64,000 nucleotides of DNA, from positions 5,879,501-5,943,500 of the forward strand of contig JAQISU010000118.1 in NCBI GenBank assembly GCA_029339505.1, given 5' to 3'. This document shows positions 39,770 through 49,172 of the stretch, piece by piece. Source of the DNA: Unio delphinus (lineage: Eukaryota > Mollusca > Bivalvia > Unionida > Unionidae). Under the pieces are notes generated by a model. The model saw only the letters and a list, made by a program, of their open reading frames with translations. It ran no database searches and was not told where the DNA came from. A program made the translations under genes and the position numbers. Numbering within the stretch: the stretch's first letter is position 1; every line of letters starts with the position of its first letter.

Positions 39770-40238
39770 TAAGTCTCAGATTACCAAAATAACGCTTCTA
39801 CACCCCTGGACCAGTCTATTTTTAATAATTAAGTGTCCGTTTAGCAAATAGAGCCTTACGAAAAAAATCACAAAGGGGTACCAATTTAAGTCTCCGTTTG
39901 CCAAAATAACGCTTCTACACCCCTGGACCAGTCTATTTTTAATAATTAAGTGTCCGTTTAGCAAATAGAGCCTTACGAAAAAAATCACAAAGGGGTACCA
40001 ATTTAAGTCTCCGTTTGCCAAAATAACGCTTCTACACCCCTGGACCAGTCTATTTTTAATAATTAAGTGTCCGTTTAGCAAATAGAGCCTTACGAAAAAA
40101 ATCACAAAGGGGTACCAATTTAAGTCTCAGATTACCAAAATAACGCTTCTACACCCCTGGACCAGTCTATTTTTAATAATTAAGTGTCCGTTTAGCAAAT
40201 AGAGCCTTACGAAAAAAATCACAAAGGGGTACCAATTT
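39770..40238. repeat. 117-bp tandem repeats near the left end (four units)
   Basis: GGGGTACCAATTTA recurs at 39875, 39992, 40109 and 40226, giving a 117-bp period. Each unit contains TTGCCAAAATAACGCTTCT, CACCCCTGGACCAGTCTA, TTTAGCAAATAGAG and CTTACGAAAAAAATCACAAA. Flanking bases 39601-39770 and 40238-40320 carry shorter variants, including inverted forms (TCTATTTACCAATCTGACA versus TGTCAGATTGATAAATAGA). The mirror is 53440-53908. Because 117 is a multiple of three, an artefactual 109-codon frame runs through it. Confidence 0.9.
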
Positions 40239-40314
40239 AGGTGTCAGATTGATAAATAGAGACTTACGAAAAAATAAAAAAAATAAGGGTGTGCTAGATT
40301 GACAAATAGAGGCT

Positions 40315-40665
40315 TCAGGAGGTACCCACTGTTATGGGAGTTTGACAGATTTCTCTTTTACCCCTTGGTCGATACCCAGCAATGAATTCTTCTATCGTGG
40401 GAGGTTTTTCAATAATGATACCATGTTTATTATCACGGTTTTTGTAATACGTTAAAATAGCTCGATAGGCATTTTTGCCACATTTAGCACAAAGATGGAT
40501 TTTTCCCATAACACCAACACCACAACTGGCACAGGGATTTGTACCAGCACGGGAACTATTTCGTAACAAATACGCATGAACTCCACAGTGGTCCCCATAA
40601 CAGGGCTTTCCGCAGTGATTATTAGAATTTTTCAAAAGCCAACGGCATGAACTAAGTTTATACAT
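40315..40665 (-). CDS. Zinc-ribbon protein, left copy
   Basis: 116 residues from ATG 40665 (MYKLSSCRWLLKNSNNHCGK). Two cysteine clusters: an N-terminal C...C-x3-C-x4-C with HCGVH, and a zinc ribbon C-x2-C-x11-C-x2-C (CASCGVGVMGKIHLCAKC). A conserved-looking tail reads IEKPPTIEEFIAGYRPRG. Small proteins of this pattern accompany PolB genes in cnidarian and arthropod Polinton-like elements as I recall them. A nucleic-acid or protein-binding role is likely but unknown. It lies between the terminal tandem repeats and PolB and is divergent from PolB, with a 144-base AT-rich spacer as shared promoter. Identical in the right arm. Confidence 0.7.
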   Translation of the reverse strand: MYKLSSCRWLLKNSNNHCGKPCYGDHCGVHAYLLRNSSRAGTNPCASCGVGVMGKIHLCAKCGKNAYRAILTYYKNRDNKHGIIIEKPPTIEEFIAGYRPRGKREICQTPITVGTS

Positions 40666-40809
40666 AGTTCTATTCCATACTTAACTATTTCTTTAATTCA
40701 TATTTAACATATGTTATAATTTTGCTCTATAATGTATTAATTTTGCGTATGGTTTATATTCTGCTTCAAAAATATAGTAAAACTGAATTAGAGATATGAT
40801 GAAACATAT

Positions 40810-43800
40810 ATGATGGACCTAAAAACGATCCAGACATTAAAAAGACCACGCCATATAGTTGCGAGGGAACTGGTCAATGAATACTATGAACTCACTAAAA
40901 CAAAACCAGACTGGCCTAGGAGTAATCAACAATTAGCAGAATTAACAGACCGGATAACAATTTTACGACGAAAAAAGAAAATCAACAAGGAGATTCTTCA
41001 AGGAGGTTATATCATCGATGAAGCCTTTTCTGGTGCTGATAAATATATTAAGTTCATTCCAAGAGGAAAGCACTATAATCATTTTGTGGTGGGTGATCTG
41101 ATTAAAATCTTCAACAGCGTGATCCCGACAGTATTACTTGAACGGCCTCTATTGAAAATCAATGTCACTTATAACCTCGATATGTACTTGGCATCCAACC
41201 CCGATGTCACCATCACAGTCCCATTACGAGCGGAACCACAGATTATTCTGAGGTCTACTCACCTTGAGGATGCAGCCAAAGATTTTTTTGCAGTGCTATC
41301 AAGACAGTACGAAGTATTCACATCACTGAAAACTGGATTAGTATTCAAGAAAATCAATTATATCCAGCTGAGTATCCACGATTTTAAACCTGCCACTGGA
41401 GCATCTTATAAGCCGTTACCTAAAAGCATCCAGGCAACGAAATCATGCATCAACGTGAAAAATGATGACAATAAATGTTTGTTATGGGCGCTATTATCAG
41501 CAGTATTTCCAGCAGAACATCATGTAGATAGAGTTAACAACTATAAGCCGTATCAATGCCGAATTAATATGACTGGAATCGATTTTCCAACACCAGTCAA
41601 ACAGATACCTAAAATAGAACATCAGAACCCAGCATTGTTCCGATCTGGAATTAACGTGTTCTCACTGGATGATAAACTAAGGGTGTTTCCGTATCTGATT
41701 TCCCCAGCCAGTAAACACATCACGGATGACACTACAGTGAATCTGTTATGGTATAATGAGCATTATGTGTGGATTAAAGACCTCAGCCGATTAATGAGTT
41801 CGAAGTTTTCAGGGTATGATCATAAGATGTATTTCTGTTATAGTTGCCTCTGTGGGTTTCGCAGTCAACAAGAACTAACTGAACACAACAAGTACTGTTT
41901 TGAAGAAAAAGCAGTAACCACACCAGAAGCGCCTAATAATTTATGCTACTTTAAAAAACATGAGAGAACTAAAAAACTGCCTTTCATTTTCGTAGGAGAT
42001 TTTGAATCCTTTAGTGTACCAGTTGACGCTAAATGTGGTTGTGAAAAATCAGTCTGCGAGTGTCAGTTTAAAACGTTATCTACTCACAAGCATGTCCCAG
42101 CGAGTTATCAGATCAATAGAATTTGCACTAATGATAGATACTCACAATTATCACCGATCTATCGATTGGAAAAGGATTCTGATTTGCCAGCAGAAGTGCA
42201 CATGCTGAAATATCTGTTTGAACAGCAACGAAACATTGAAGCATTATTATCACAACATGATGATAGATTTACCAGATTGGATTCTTTTGTCAGGGGAAAA
42301 CAATGCTTCAGGTGCAAGAAAGAATTTACTGTGGATAATCCAAAGACACCCTTCTACGATATTACTACAGGAGAATACATCGGAACCGTCCATCAGCGCT
42401 GCAGATCTTTTCAACAATTCTATCCTGTTGTTTTTCACAATTTGAGAGGATATGACGGTCATTTTATCATTAGCGCGCTAGCACACCCTGAAATATCGAA
42501 ATATTGTAATGATAATCATATTTCATTGAAATGTATCCCCAATAACACAGAACGATTGATGTCTATCACGGTTGGAAAAATGAGATTCATTGACAGCTAT
42601 CAGTTCATGAGTACTTCCTTGGAGCAATTAGCAAAGAATTGTACTAGTTATCCTATTACTGAAAAGCATTTTAAACAGGACTTGCTAGAATACATCACCG
42701 TAAAGGGAATATTTCCATATGAATACTTCAACAGCATAAAACGATTTTCAGAAACATCTCTGCCATCCATTGATAAATTCTATTCTTCACTGACAGACAC
42801 AGATATCACTGACCAAGAATACCAACGGGCACTAACTACATGGAATGTGTTCAAGTGTAAAAATTTTGGCGATTATCACGATATCTATCTGACTGTGGAC
42901 GTGTTATTGTTATCAGATATTTTTGAAGGATTCAGGATAATGTCGATGAACAATTATGGATTGGACCCAGCTCATTATTACTCAGCACCAGGACTCTCTT
43001 GGGATGCATTATTGAAATCAACAAAAATGCGATTAGAATTACTGACCGATGTGGACATGTATTTGTTTATCGAGAAAGCAATTCGAGGGGGAATTAGCGT
43101 GATTATAAAAAAACACTCTATTGCAAATAATAAATACCTAAAACAGCATGATATAAATCAACCTAACCGGTATATTGGTTATTGGGACATGAATAATCTC
43201 TATGGTGGTGGTATGTCAATGCTGATGCCTTATGGAGGTTTTAAATGGGTTTCTGTAGAAGAATTTCTATCTGCCGCATCCGATTGGAAATCCGGCAATG
43301 ATTTAAGCACTATAACGTTTCACAATAATGACCAAATAGGTTATTACGTTGAATGTGATGTAGACTATCCAGAACATCTTCATGATTCACATAATGACTA
43401 TCCGTTTCTCGTTGAAAAAATGATAGTCACCGATAAAATGTTATCTCCGGAGCAATTAGCACTGAGAACTACGAAATATACTCCAATAGCGAAATTAATA
43501 CCCAATCTGTATCACAAGCGTAATTATGTTTGCCATATAGCAGTGCTAAAACAGGCTATTGAGGCAGGATTGATACTTAGAAAAGTGCACAAAGTGCTAC
43601 AGTTTAATCACTCCACATGGATGAGATCTTATATTGATTTGAATACAACTCGGAGAAAACACGCAAAGAATGAATTCGAAAGAGATTTTTTTAAACTGAT
43701 GATTAATTCTGTATTCGGAAAGACGATGGAAAATATTAGAAAACGAGTTAACATTGAAATTGTAAACAATAAATCACGACGAGATAAACTAGTACGAGGA

Positions 43801-44505
43801 AATCGCTTTGCTGATATCAAAAAAATAACAAATCAACTCTCATTAATCACTTTGAAGCAATCTAGGCTGTATCTCAATAAACCTGTCTATGTCGGTGCTG
43901 CAGTGTTAGAAATGTCGAAATTTATGATGTATCAATTTCACTACGGTTTTGTTAAACAGAAATGGTCTGATGCTAGATTGTTATTTACGGATACTGATTC
44001 ATTGGTGTATGAAATCAACAGCGATGATATCTATCAGGAGATTAACCAGCATCGTGAATTATTCGATTTATCCAATATAGATCCTAACGGGGCTATGGGA
44101 AGATTTCATGATAGCACTAACAAAAAAGTGATCGGGAAAATGAAAGATGAGTTCTCATTTCTCCCTGTCAGAGAATTTGTAGGTCTTCGGTCTAAAATGT
44201 ATTCAGTGTTAACTGATTCAGATAGCACGGGAAACACTAGTGTTTCTACCAATAAAGCAAAGGGGATTAATAACAATTATGTGAAGAACAAATTGAAATT
44301 CAATGATTATTTGACAGCATTAAAAAGACCACCAGGAGAACACTTACCGACAATAACCACATATGGCTTTAGATCTTATCGTCATACCGTTTTTACAGAT
44401 AGAATAATTAAATCAGGATTATGCAATTTTGATGACAAGCGATATTGCCGTGATGGTATAAACACGTTTGCACACGGCCATCACTCTATTGAGATCATAG
44501 CATAA
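40810..44505 (+). CDS. Protein-primed-type DNA polymerase B, left copy, intact
   Basis: 1231 residues from ATG 40810 (ATGATG). A large N-terminal region includes a C2H2-like finger (CYSCLCGFRSQQELTEHNKYC shortened; about residues 343-363) and a CxxC pair near 499. Exonuclease: VGDFESF (about 395-401), NLRGYDGHF (about 545-553), YHDIYLTVDVLLL (about 689-701). Polymerase: motif A DMNNLYG (about 794-800), motif B KLMINSVFGK (about 962-971), motif C FTDTDSL (about 1058-1064), KAKG near 1150. All catalytic residues are present. This family copies linear DNA from a terminal-protein primer. It belongs to the branch found in cnidarian/arthropod Polinton-like elements and differs from the 27-kb Polinton enzyme (DxxSLYP, NxxWGK). 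Residue 366 is Glu here and Val in the right copy. Confidence 0.93.
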   Translation: MMDLKTIQTLKRPRHIVARELVNEYYELTKTKPDWPRSNQQLAELTDRITILRRKKKINKEILQGGYIIDEAFSGADKYIKFIPRGKHYNHFVVGDLIKIFNSVIPTVLLERPLLKINVTYNLDMYLASNPDVTITVPLRAEPQIILRSTHLEDAAKDFFAVLSRQYEVFTSLKTGLVFKKINYIQLSIHDFKPATGASYKPLPKSIQATKSCINVKNDDNKCLLWALLSAVFPAEHHVDRVNNYKPYQCRINMTGIDFPTPVKQIPKIEHQNPALFRSGINVFSLDDKLRVFPYLISPASKHITDDTTVNLLWYNEHYVWIKDLSRLMSSKFSGYDHKMYFCYSCLCGFRSQQELTEHNKYCFEEKAVTTPEAPNNLCYFKKHERTKKLPFIFVGDFESFSVPVDAKCGCEKSVCECQFKTLSTHKHVPASYQINRICTNDRYSQLSPIYRLEKDSDLPAEVHMLKYLFEQQRNIEALLSQHDDRFTRLDSFVRGKQCFRCKKEFTVDNPKTPFYDITTGEYIGTVHQRCRSFQQFYPVVFHNLRGYDGHFIISALAHPEISKYCNDNHISLKCIPNNTERLMSITVGKMRFIDSYQFMSTSLEQLAKNCTSYPITEKHFKQDLLEYITVKGIFPYEYFNSIKRFSETSLPSIDKFYSSLTDTDITDQEYQRALTTWNVFKCKNFGDYHDIYLTVDVLLLSDIFEGFRIMSMNNYGLDPAHYYSAPGLSWDALLKSTKMRLELLTDVDMYLFIEKAIRGGISVIIKKHSIANNKYLKQHDINQPNRYIGYWDMNNLYGGGMSMLMPYGGFKWVSVEEFLSAASDWKSGNDLSTITFHNNDQIGYYVECDVDYPEHLHDSHNDYPFLVEKMIVTDKMLSPEQLALRTTKYTPIAKLIPNLYHKRNYVCHIAVLKQAIEAGLILRKVHKVLQFNHSTWMRSYIDLNTTRRKHAKNEFERDFFKLMINSVFGKTMENIRKRVNIEIVNNKSRRDKLVRGNRFADIKKITNQLSLITLKQSRLYLNKPVYVGAAVLEMSKFMMYQFHYGFVKQKWSDARLLFTDTDSLVYEINSDDIYQEINQHRELFDLSNIDPNGAMGRFHDSTNKKVIGKMKDEFSFLPVREFVGLRSKMYSVLTDSDSTGNTSVSTNKAKGINNNYVKNKLKFNDYLTALKRPPGEHLPTITTYGFRSYRHTVFTDRIIKSGLCNFDDKRYCRDGINTFAHGHHSIEIIA

Positions 44506-44592
44506 TATAAGACCAACCACTAGTCGATTTTTATTTTTTTGCCGTCAAACCCAAATTGTAGCCCAATAATTCAACTCAATTCATTATTAATA

Positions 44593-44811
44593 ATGGCCTA
44601 TCTGAAATGTGATATAGATCTTTTACCCGGAATTATTCAAGAGCGGCTATCAGTAAACCCAAAATCAACTGTGAAAGTGAAATTCCATAACGGAAAAATG
44701 CGGTTGGTACAAAAAACACCAACAGGAGGAAATTTTATAGCTAAAATACTTGAAAACCGATCAGGTGTTGCACGGTTAAGACTACAACAAAAACGACTTA
44801 ACAAAATGTGA
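44593..44811 (+). CDS. Small basic protein, left copy, truncated by TGA
   Basis: ATG 44593 (MAYLKCDIDLLPGIIQERLS), 72 residues ending at TGA 44809-44811. The right-arm copy lacks the stop (a two-base difference) and continues 22 codons. Contents: VKVKFHNGKMRLVQKTPTGG and a basic RLRLQQKRLNK helix. No family recognised. It lies 87 bases downstream of PolB, same strand, so probably co-transcribed. Confidence 0.55.
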   Translation: MAYLKCDIDLLPGIIQERLSVNPKSTVKVKFHNGKMRLVQKTPTGGNFIAKILENRSGVARLRLQQKRLNKM

Positions 44812-44862
44812 CAAAATGGAATCTCTGATGAAGAATTAAATGCAGAAATGGAACGATTAAGT

Positions 44863-45783
44863 CTACTTCCCGTTTAGTTTTCTTCGAGTCTGTTCTTGCA
44901 GTTCTTCATATTTCTGTGTTGCAAGAGTTTTTTCACGATGAAAGGCTCTGGTGACTGTATCATTGTCGATGGCTGCATCATTGACGACTTCTACTTGTTT
45001 TCGTTTTCCAAGGACTTCTTCAATTTCATTTACAAACTCACGGTCTTGGTCAGGGATATATTGCTTCCATGAATCATCGTCGATGGCTTTGTTATCATTA
45101 GCGATTTTACGTTTCCGTTTTCGTTTACCACTGTCATCATGTGATTTTCGTTTACCACTGTCATCATGTGATTTTCGTTTGCCACTGCCATCGGTGGCTC
45201 TGTCATTGGTAGGCATCCTCGAATATATTTCATTGATTTCCGCAGCAATAGAATTATACTCATACAATAATGAATTGTATTTATTAGTTAGCGATGAGTA
45301 GTCTTCAGTGAGAGATTTTAATTCACATCGCACTTCATTGAGTTCAGTCCTTAGCCGTTCACGGTCCTGAATCACTTCATTACGACGTTGTATTGTATGA
45401 TCTAACCGATATTGTAGATCATTACCCATTATTTTCTGATGCTGAATAGTTAACAGTTTTCCATGCAATGATTTGTTTTCATTGGTCAGATTGGATACTT
45501 GTTGTTGTAGACACCGAATGGTTTCTTTATACATAATGTTATCAGTGACAGTATTCACATCTTGTTTTTCTCCATCTAGAAAATCTGTTACTTCATTTTC
45601 AACTTCAGTATCAATAATTCTTTCCATGGGAATATCATTTCCATCATTAGATGCTTTCCATATTTTGTAGATACGCTGGTAACCGATTTTATATTTATCA
45701 GCGATTTCAGATATTGGAATAGCATCCTTAGAGGCTTTTATAGCAGATATATCATCATAGGTTAGTGTTCTGCGATAGGGCAT
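44863..45783 (-). CDS. HTH / coiled-coil protein, left copy
   Basis: 306 residues from ATG 45783. Residues about 8-45 (YDDISAIKASKDAIPISEIA, then DKYKIGYQRIYKIWKA) form a helix-turn-helix of the homeodomain-like/resolvase-tail kind. A long coiled coil (about 85-185) follows with repeated N, L, E, K. Next come a three-fold repeat of SGKRKSHDD, a basic KRKRKRKIAND stretch, and a final helix (EKTLATQKYEELQEQTRRK). Likely a DNA-binding, possibly nuclear, replication or regulatory protein; this is inference. It converges on the small basic gene, overlapping its full-length form by 15 bases. Identical in the right arm. Confidence 0.65.
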   Translation of the reverse strand: MPYRRTLTYDDISAIKASKDAIPISEIADKYKIGYQRIYKIWKASNDGNDIPMERIIDTEVENEVTDFLDGEKQDVNTVTDNIMYKETIRCLQQQVSNLTNENKSLHGKLLTIQHQKIMGNDLQYRLDHTIQRRNEVIQDRERLRTELNEVRCELKSLTEDYSSLTNKYNSLLYEYNSIAAEINEIYSRMPTNDRATDGSGKRKSHDDSGKRKSHDDSGKRKRKRKIANDNKAIDDDSWKQYIPDQDREFVNEIEEVLGKRKQVEVVNDAAIDNDTVTRAFHREKTLATQKYEELQEQTRRKLNGK

Positions 45784-46007
45784 TATTATACAAATAGAAA
45801 ATATTTTTTAACAATAACAATAACAATAATAACAATAACAACAATAACAATAACAACAAGATGGTTCAGATGGGTTAATGGCACTAAAACCATCACTGGC
45901 TCTGTTGCAATAGAAAATATTTCTTTTTTAAACAATAATAAGGCTTCTATAACTTCGGTTTCATTAATGATAAAAAATTGAAAAGAAATAATGATTACAT
46001 ATCAAAA

Positions 46008-46238
46008 ATGAGGTCAATAAGCCTGATAGTAGTAGTAATACTAGCATTTATTAACGATTGCAATGCTGGGCTTAGATTGCCAGGTTCAAGATATAGTAAT
46101 GGATGTCCAGAGTGCAGATGCTCTAGTTGGTGCCCACCACAGATAGTTTGCCCACCGCCACCAGTTTGTCCACCGCAACCAGTTTGTCCACCGCAACCAC
46201 AACTACTGCATTCAGTTAATTCTACCAGCAATCCATAA
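46008..46238 (+). CDS. Small secreted cysteine/proline-rich protein, left copy
   Basis: 76 residues from ATG 46008. A clear signal peptide: M-R-S, hydrophobic ISLIVVVILAFI, then cleavage expected after NDCNA. The mature part is Cys-rich (CPECRCSSWCPP) with three CPP(P/Q)PV repeats. No family recognised. A secreted or surface peptide is unexpected in a minimal replicon. The arm also has an AACAAT-type microsatellite at about 45813-45860 between this gene and the HTH gene. Confidence 0.55.
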   Translation: MRSISLIVVVILAFINDCNAGLRLPGSRYSNGCPECRCSSWCPPQIVCPPPPVCPPQPVCPPQPQLLHSVNSTSNP

Positions 46239-46285
46239 ATTTCCATGATGATAATTCTACACTTGTGAAGCCAATCGATGAAAAT

Positions 46286-46490
46286 TAATCCTAATAGCTT
46301 TTCTTAACGAGAATTTCCATACAAAATCGACTACTTGACCCTACGAGGTTTTTTGATGAAAATCGATGAAAAATGGTCAAAAATCACTGAAAACAAGCAA
46401 AAAATGATGAAAATTGGCCCAAAATCATTGAAAATCAATCCTAATAGCTTTTCTTAACGAGAATTTCCATACAAAATCGACTACTTGACT
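46286..46490. repeat. 53-bp direct repeat near the palindrome centre, left arm
   Basis: AATCCTAATAGCTTTTCTTA... (46286-46338) recurs at 46438-46490, ending CGACTACTTGAC in both. The second copy overlaps the 3' end of the membrane-protein frame. Between them are short GATGAAAATC/GAAAATC repeats. Mirror at 47188-47392. Confidence 0.85.
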
Positions 46491-46674
46491 GTAAAATTTT
46501 TTTTGAGAATAGCCACCAAAACTGTCGAAAAATCACTAAAACTGTCAAAAAACCACTAATAGCACTATAAATAAAAAATATTTTTTCATTGGCACTAGAA
46601 TAAATATCTTTCAGTAATAAAATTATTTCATTGGCTCTGTTGCAACAATCAATGATTGTATCAGGATCATTCAT
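46441..46674 (-). CDS. Small single-pass membrane protein, left copy
   Basis: 77 residues from ATG 46674 (MNDPDTIIDCCNRANEIILL). Helical N-terminus, then one membrane segment (IFFIYSAISGFLTVLVIFRQFWWLF, about residues 32-56), and a basic end. No family recognised. The C-terminal codons lie in the direct repeat 46438-46490, so the end may be accidental. The right copy has Thr instead of Ile at residue 7. Confidence 0.45.
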   Translation of the reverse strand: MNDPDTIIDCCNRANEIILLLKDIYSSANEKIFFIYSAISGFLTVLVIFRQFWWLFSKKILQSSSRFCMEILVKKSY

Positions 46675-46820
46675 CTTGGAAGCCTTAGATGGTGAATTAA
46701 CAACTCTGACATAATATCATCTCAAATGATAAATCTAACAGCATTGAGAATTTTTAAAAAATATTATTTTTTATGCACTAATAATATGTCGCGACTTTTT
46801 TATTATTGTTATTGTTATTG

Positions 46821-46857
46821 ATACTACTAACTGTTATTATTTACTAAAGCAATTTCG
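46821..46857. other. 37-bp spacer at the centre of symmetry
   Basis: The only unpaired sequence of the element (ATACTACTAACTG...AATTTCG). It is flanked by GTTATTGTTATTG on the left and CAATAACAATAAC on the right. As single-stranded DNA the whole element would fold into one 7.3-kb stem with this 37-base loop. Confidence 0.9.
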
Positions 46858-47003
46858 CAATAACAATAACAATAATAAAAAAGTCGCGACATATTATTAG
46901 TGCATAAAAAATAATATTTTTTAAAAATTCTCAATGCTGTTAGATTTATCATTTGAGATGATATTATGTCAGAGTTGTTAATTCACCATCTAAGGCTTCC
47001 AAG

Positions 47004-47237
47004 ATGAATGATCCTGATACAACCATTGATTGTTGCAACAGAGCCAATGAAATAATTTTATTACTGAAAGATATTTATTCTAGTGCCAATGAAAAAATAT
47101 TTTTTATTTATAGTGCTATTAGTGGTTTTTTGACAGTTTTAGTGATTTTTCGACAGTTTTGGTGGCTATTCTCAAAAAAAATTTTACAGTCAAGTAGTCG
47201 ATTTTGTATGGAAATTCTCGTTAAGAAAAGCTATTAG
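47004..47237 (+). CDS. Small single-pass membrane protein, right copy
   Basis: Mirror of 46441-46674 with Thr at residue 7 (base 47023). It begins 147 bases from the central spacer and reads outward. Confidence 0.45.
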   Translation: MNDPDTTIDCCNRANEIILLLKDIYSSANEKIFFIYSAISGFLTVLVIFRQFWWLFSKKILQSSSRFCMEILVKKSY

Positions 47238-47439
47238 GATTGATTTTCAATGATTTTGGGCCAATTTTCATCATTTTTTGCTTGTTTTCAGTGATTTTTG
47301 ACCATTTTTCATCGATTTTCATCAAAAAACCTCGTAGGGTCAAGTAGTCGATTTTGTATGGAAATTCTCGTTAAGAAAAGCTATTAGGATTAATTTTCAT
47401 CGATTGGCTTCACAAGTGTAGAATTATCATCATGGAAAT

Positions 47440-47670
47440 TTATGGATTGCTGGTAGAATTAACTGAATGCAGTAGTTGTGGTTGCGGTGGACAAACTGGT
47501 TGCGGTGGACAAACTGGTGGCGGTGGGCAAACTATCTGTGGTGGGCACCAACTAGAGCATCTGCACTCTGGACATCCATTACTATATCTTGAACCTGGCA
47601 ATCTAAGCCCAGCATTGCAATCGTTAATAAATGCTAGTATTACTACTACTATCAGGCTTATTGACCTCAT
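47440..47670 (-). CDS. Small secreted cysteine/proline-rich protein, right copy
   Basis: Identical mirror of 46008-46238: signal peptide, then Cys/Pro repeats. Confidence 0.55.
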   Translation of the reverse strand: MRSISLIVVVILAFINDCNAGLRLPGSRYSNGCPECRCSSWCPPQIVCPPPPVCPPQPVCPPQPQLLHSVNSTSNP

Positions 47671-47894
47671 TTTTGATATGTAATCATTATTTCTTTTCAA
47701 TTTTTTATCATTAATGAAACCGAAGTTATAGAAGCCTTATTATTGTTTAAAAAAGAAATATTTTCTATTGCAACAGAGCCAGTGATGGTTTTAGTGCCAT
47801 TAACCCATCTGAACCATCTTGTTGTTATTGTTATTGTTGTTATTGTTATTATTGTTATTGTTATTGTTAAAAAATATTTTCTATTTGTATAATA

Positions 47895-48815
47895 ATGCCC
47901 TATCGCAGAACACTAACCTATGATGATATATCTGCTATAAAAGCCTCTAAGGATGCTATTCCAATATCTGAAATCGCTGATAAATATAAAATCGGTTACC
48001 AGCGTATCTACAAAATATGGAAAGCATCTAATGATGGAAATGATATTCCCATGGAAAGAATTATTGATACTGAAGTTGAAAATGAAGTAACAGATTTTCT
48101 AGATGGAGAAAAACAAGATGTGAATACTGTCACTGATAACATTATGTATAAAGAAACCATTCGGTGTCTACAACAACAAGTATCCAATCTGACCAATGAA
48201 AACAAATCATTGCATGGAAAACTGTTAACTATTCAGCATCAGAAAATAATGGGTAATGATCTACAATATCGGTTAGATCATACAATACAACGTCGTAATG
48301 AAGTGATTCAGGACCGTGAACGGCTAAGGACTGAACTCAATGAAGTGCGATGTGAATTAAAATCTCTCACTGAAGACTACTCATCGCTAACTAATAAATA
48401 CAATTCATTATTGTATGAGTATAATTCTATTGCTGCGGAAATCAATGAAATATATTCGAGGATGCCTACCAATGACAGAGCCACCGATGGCAGTGGCAAA
48501 CGAAAATCACATGATGACAGTGGTAAACGAAAATCACATGATGACAGTGGTAAACGAAAACGGAAACGTAAAATCGCTAATGATAACAAAGCCATCGACG
48601 ATGATTCATGGAAGCAATATATCCCTGACCAAGACCGTGAGTTTGTAAATGAAATTGAAGAAGTCCTTGGAAAACGAAAACAAGTAGAAGTCGTCAATGA
48701 TGCAGCCATCGACAATGATACAGTCACCAGAGCCTTTCATCGTGAAAAAACTCTTGCAACACAGAAATATGAAGAACTGCAAGAACAGACTCGAAGAAAA
48801 CTAAACGGGAAGTAG
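47895..48815 (+). CDS. HTH / coiled-coil protein, right copy
   Basis: Identical mirror of 44863-45783. Its 3' end overlaps that of the convergent small basic gene (48801-49085) by 15 bases. Confidence 0.65.
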   Translation: MPYRRTLTYDDISAIKASKDAIPISEIADKYKIGYQRIYKIWKASNDGNDIPMERIIDTEVENEVTDFLDGEKQDVNTVTDNIMYKETIRCLQQQVSNLTNENKSLHGKLLTIQHQKIMGNDLQYRLDHTIQRRNEVIQDRERLRTELNEVRCELKSLTEDYSSLTNKYNSLLYEYNSIAAEINEIYSRMPTNDRATDGSGKRKSHDDSGKRKSHDDSGKRKRKRKIANDNKAIDDDSWKQYIPDQDREFVNEIEEVLGKRKQVEVVNDAAIDNDTVTRAFHREKTLATQKYEELQEQTRRKLNGK

Positions 48816-49085
48816 ACTTAATCGTTCCATTTCTGCATTTAATTCTTCATCAGAGATTCCATTTTGTTTCATTTTGTTAAGTCGTTTTTGTTGTAGTCTT
48901 AACCGTGCAACACCTGATCGGTTTTCAAGTATTTTAGCTATAAAATTTCCTCCTGTTGGTGTTTTTTGTACCAACCGCATTTTTCCGTTATGGAATTTCA
49001 CTTTCACAGTTGATTTTGGGTTTACTGATAGCCGCTCTTGAATAATTCCGGGTAAAAGATCTATATCACATTTCAGATAGGCCAT
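48801..49085 (-). CDS. Small basic protein, right copy, full length
   Basis: 94 residues from ATG 49085. It continues past the point where the left copy stops, adding KQNGISDEELNAEMERLSLL-type acidic helix to a natural stop at 48801. Lysine/arginine-rich middle, function unknown. Of the two copies this is probably the functional form. Confidence 0.6.
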   Translation of the reverse strand: MAYLKCDIDLLPGIIQERLSVNPKSTVKVKFHNGKMRLVQKTPTGGNFIAKILENRSGVARLRLQQKRLNKMKQNGISDEELNAEMERLSLLPV

Positions 49086-49172
49086 TATTAATAATGAATT
49101 GAGTTGAATTATTGGGCTACAATTTGGGTTTGACGGCAAAAAAATAAAAATCGACTAGTGGTTGGTCTTATA

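Larger units (their letters stand above)
39480..46820 (+). repeat. Left arm of the palindrome
   Basis: 7341 bp, inverted copy of 46858-54198. Differences seen: base 41906 (A here, mirror encodes T; Glu versus Val in PolB), 44809-44810 (TG here, AA in the mirror; makes a stop here) and 46655 (A here, G in the mirror; Ile versus Thr in the membrane protein). All six gene pairs are otherwise the same length. Confidence 0.95.

Noticed and set aside
39776..40105. 109-codon frame with a 39-residue repeat (mirror 53573-53902)
   Set aside because: It is the 117-bp tandem repeat read through because the period is a multiple of three; no start context or non-repeat coding sequence.
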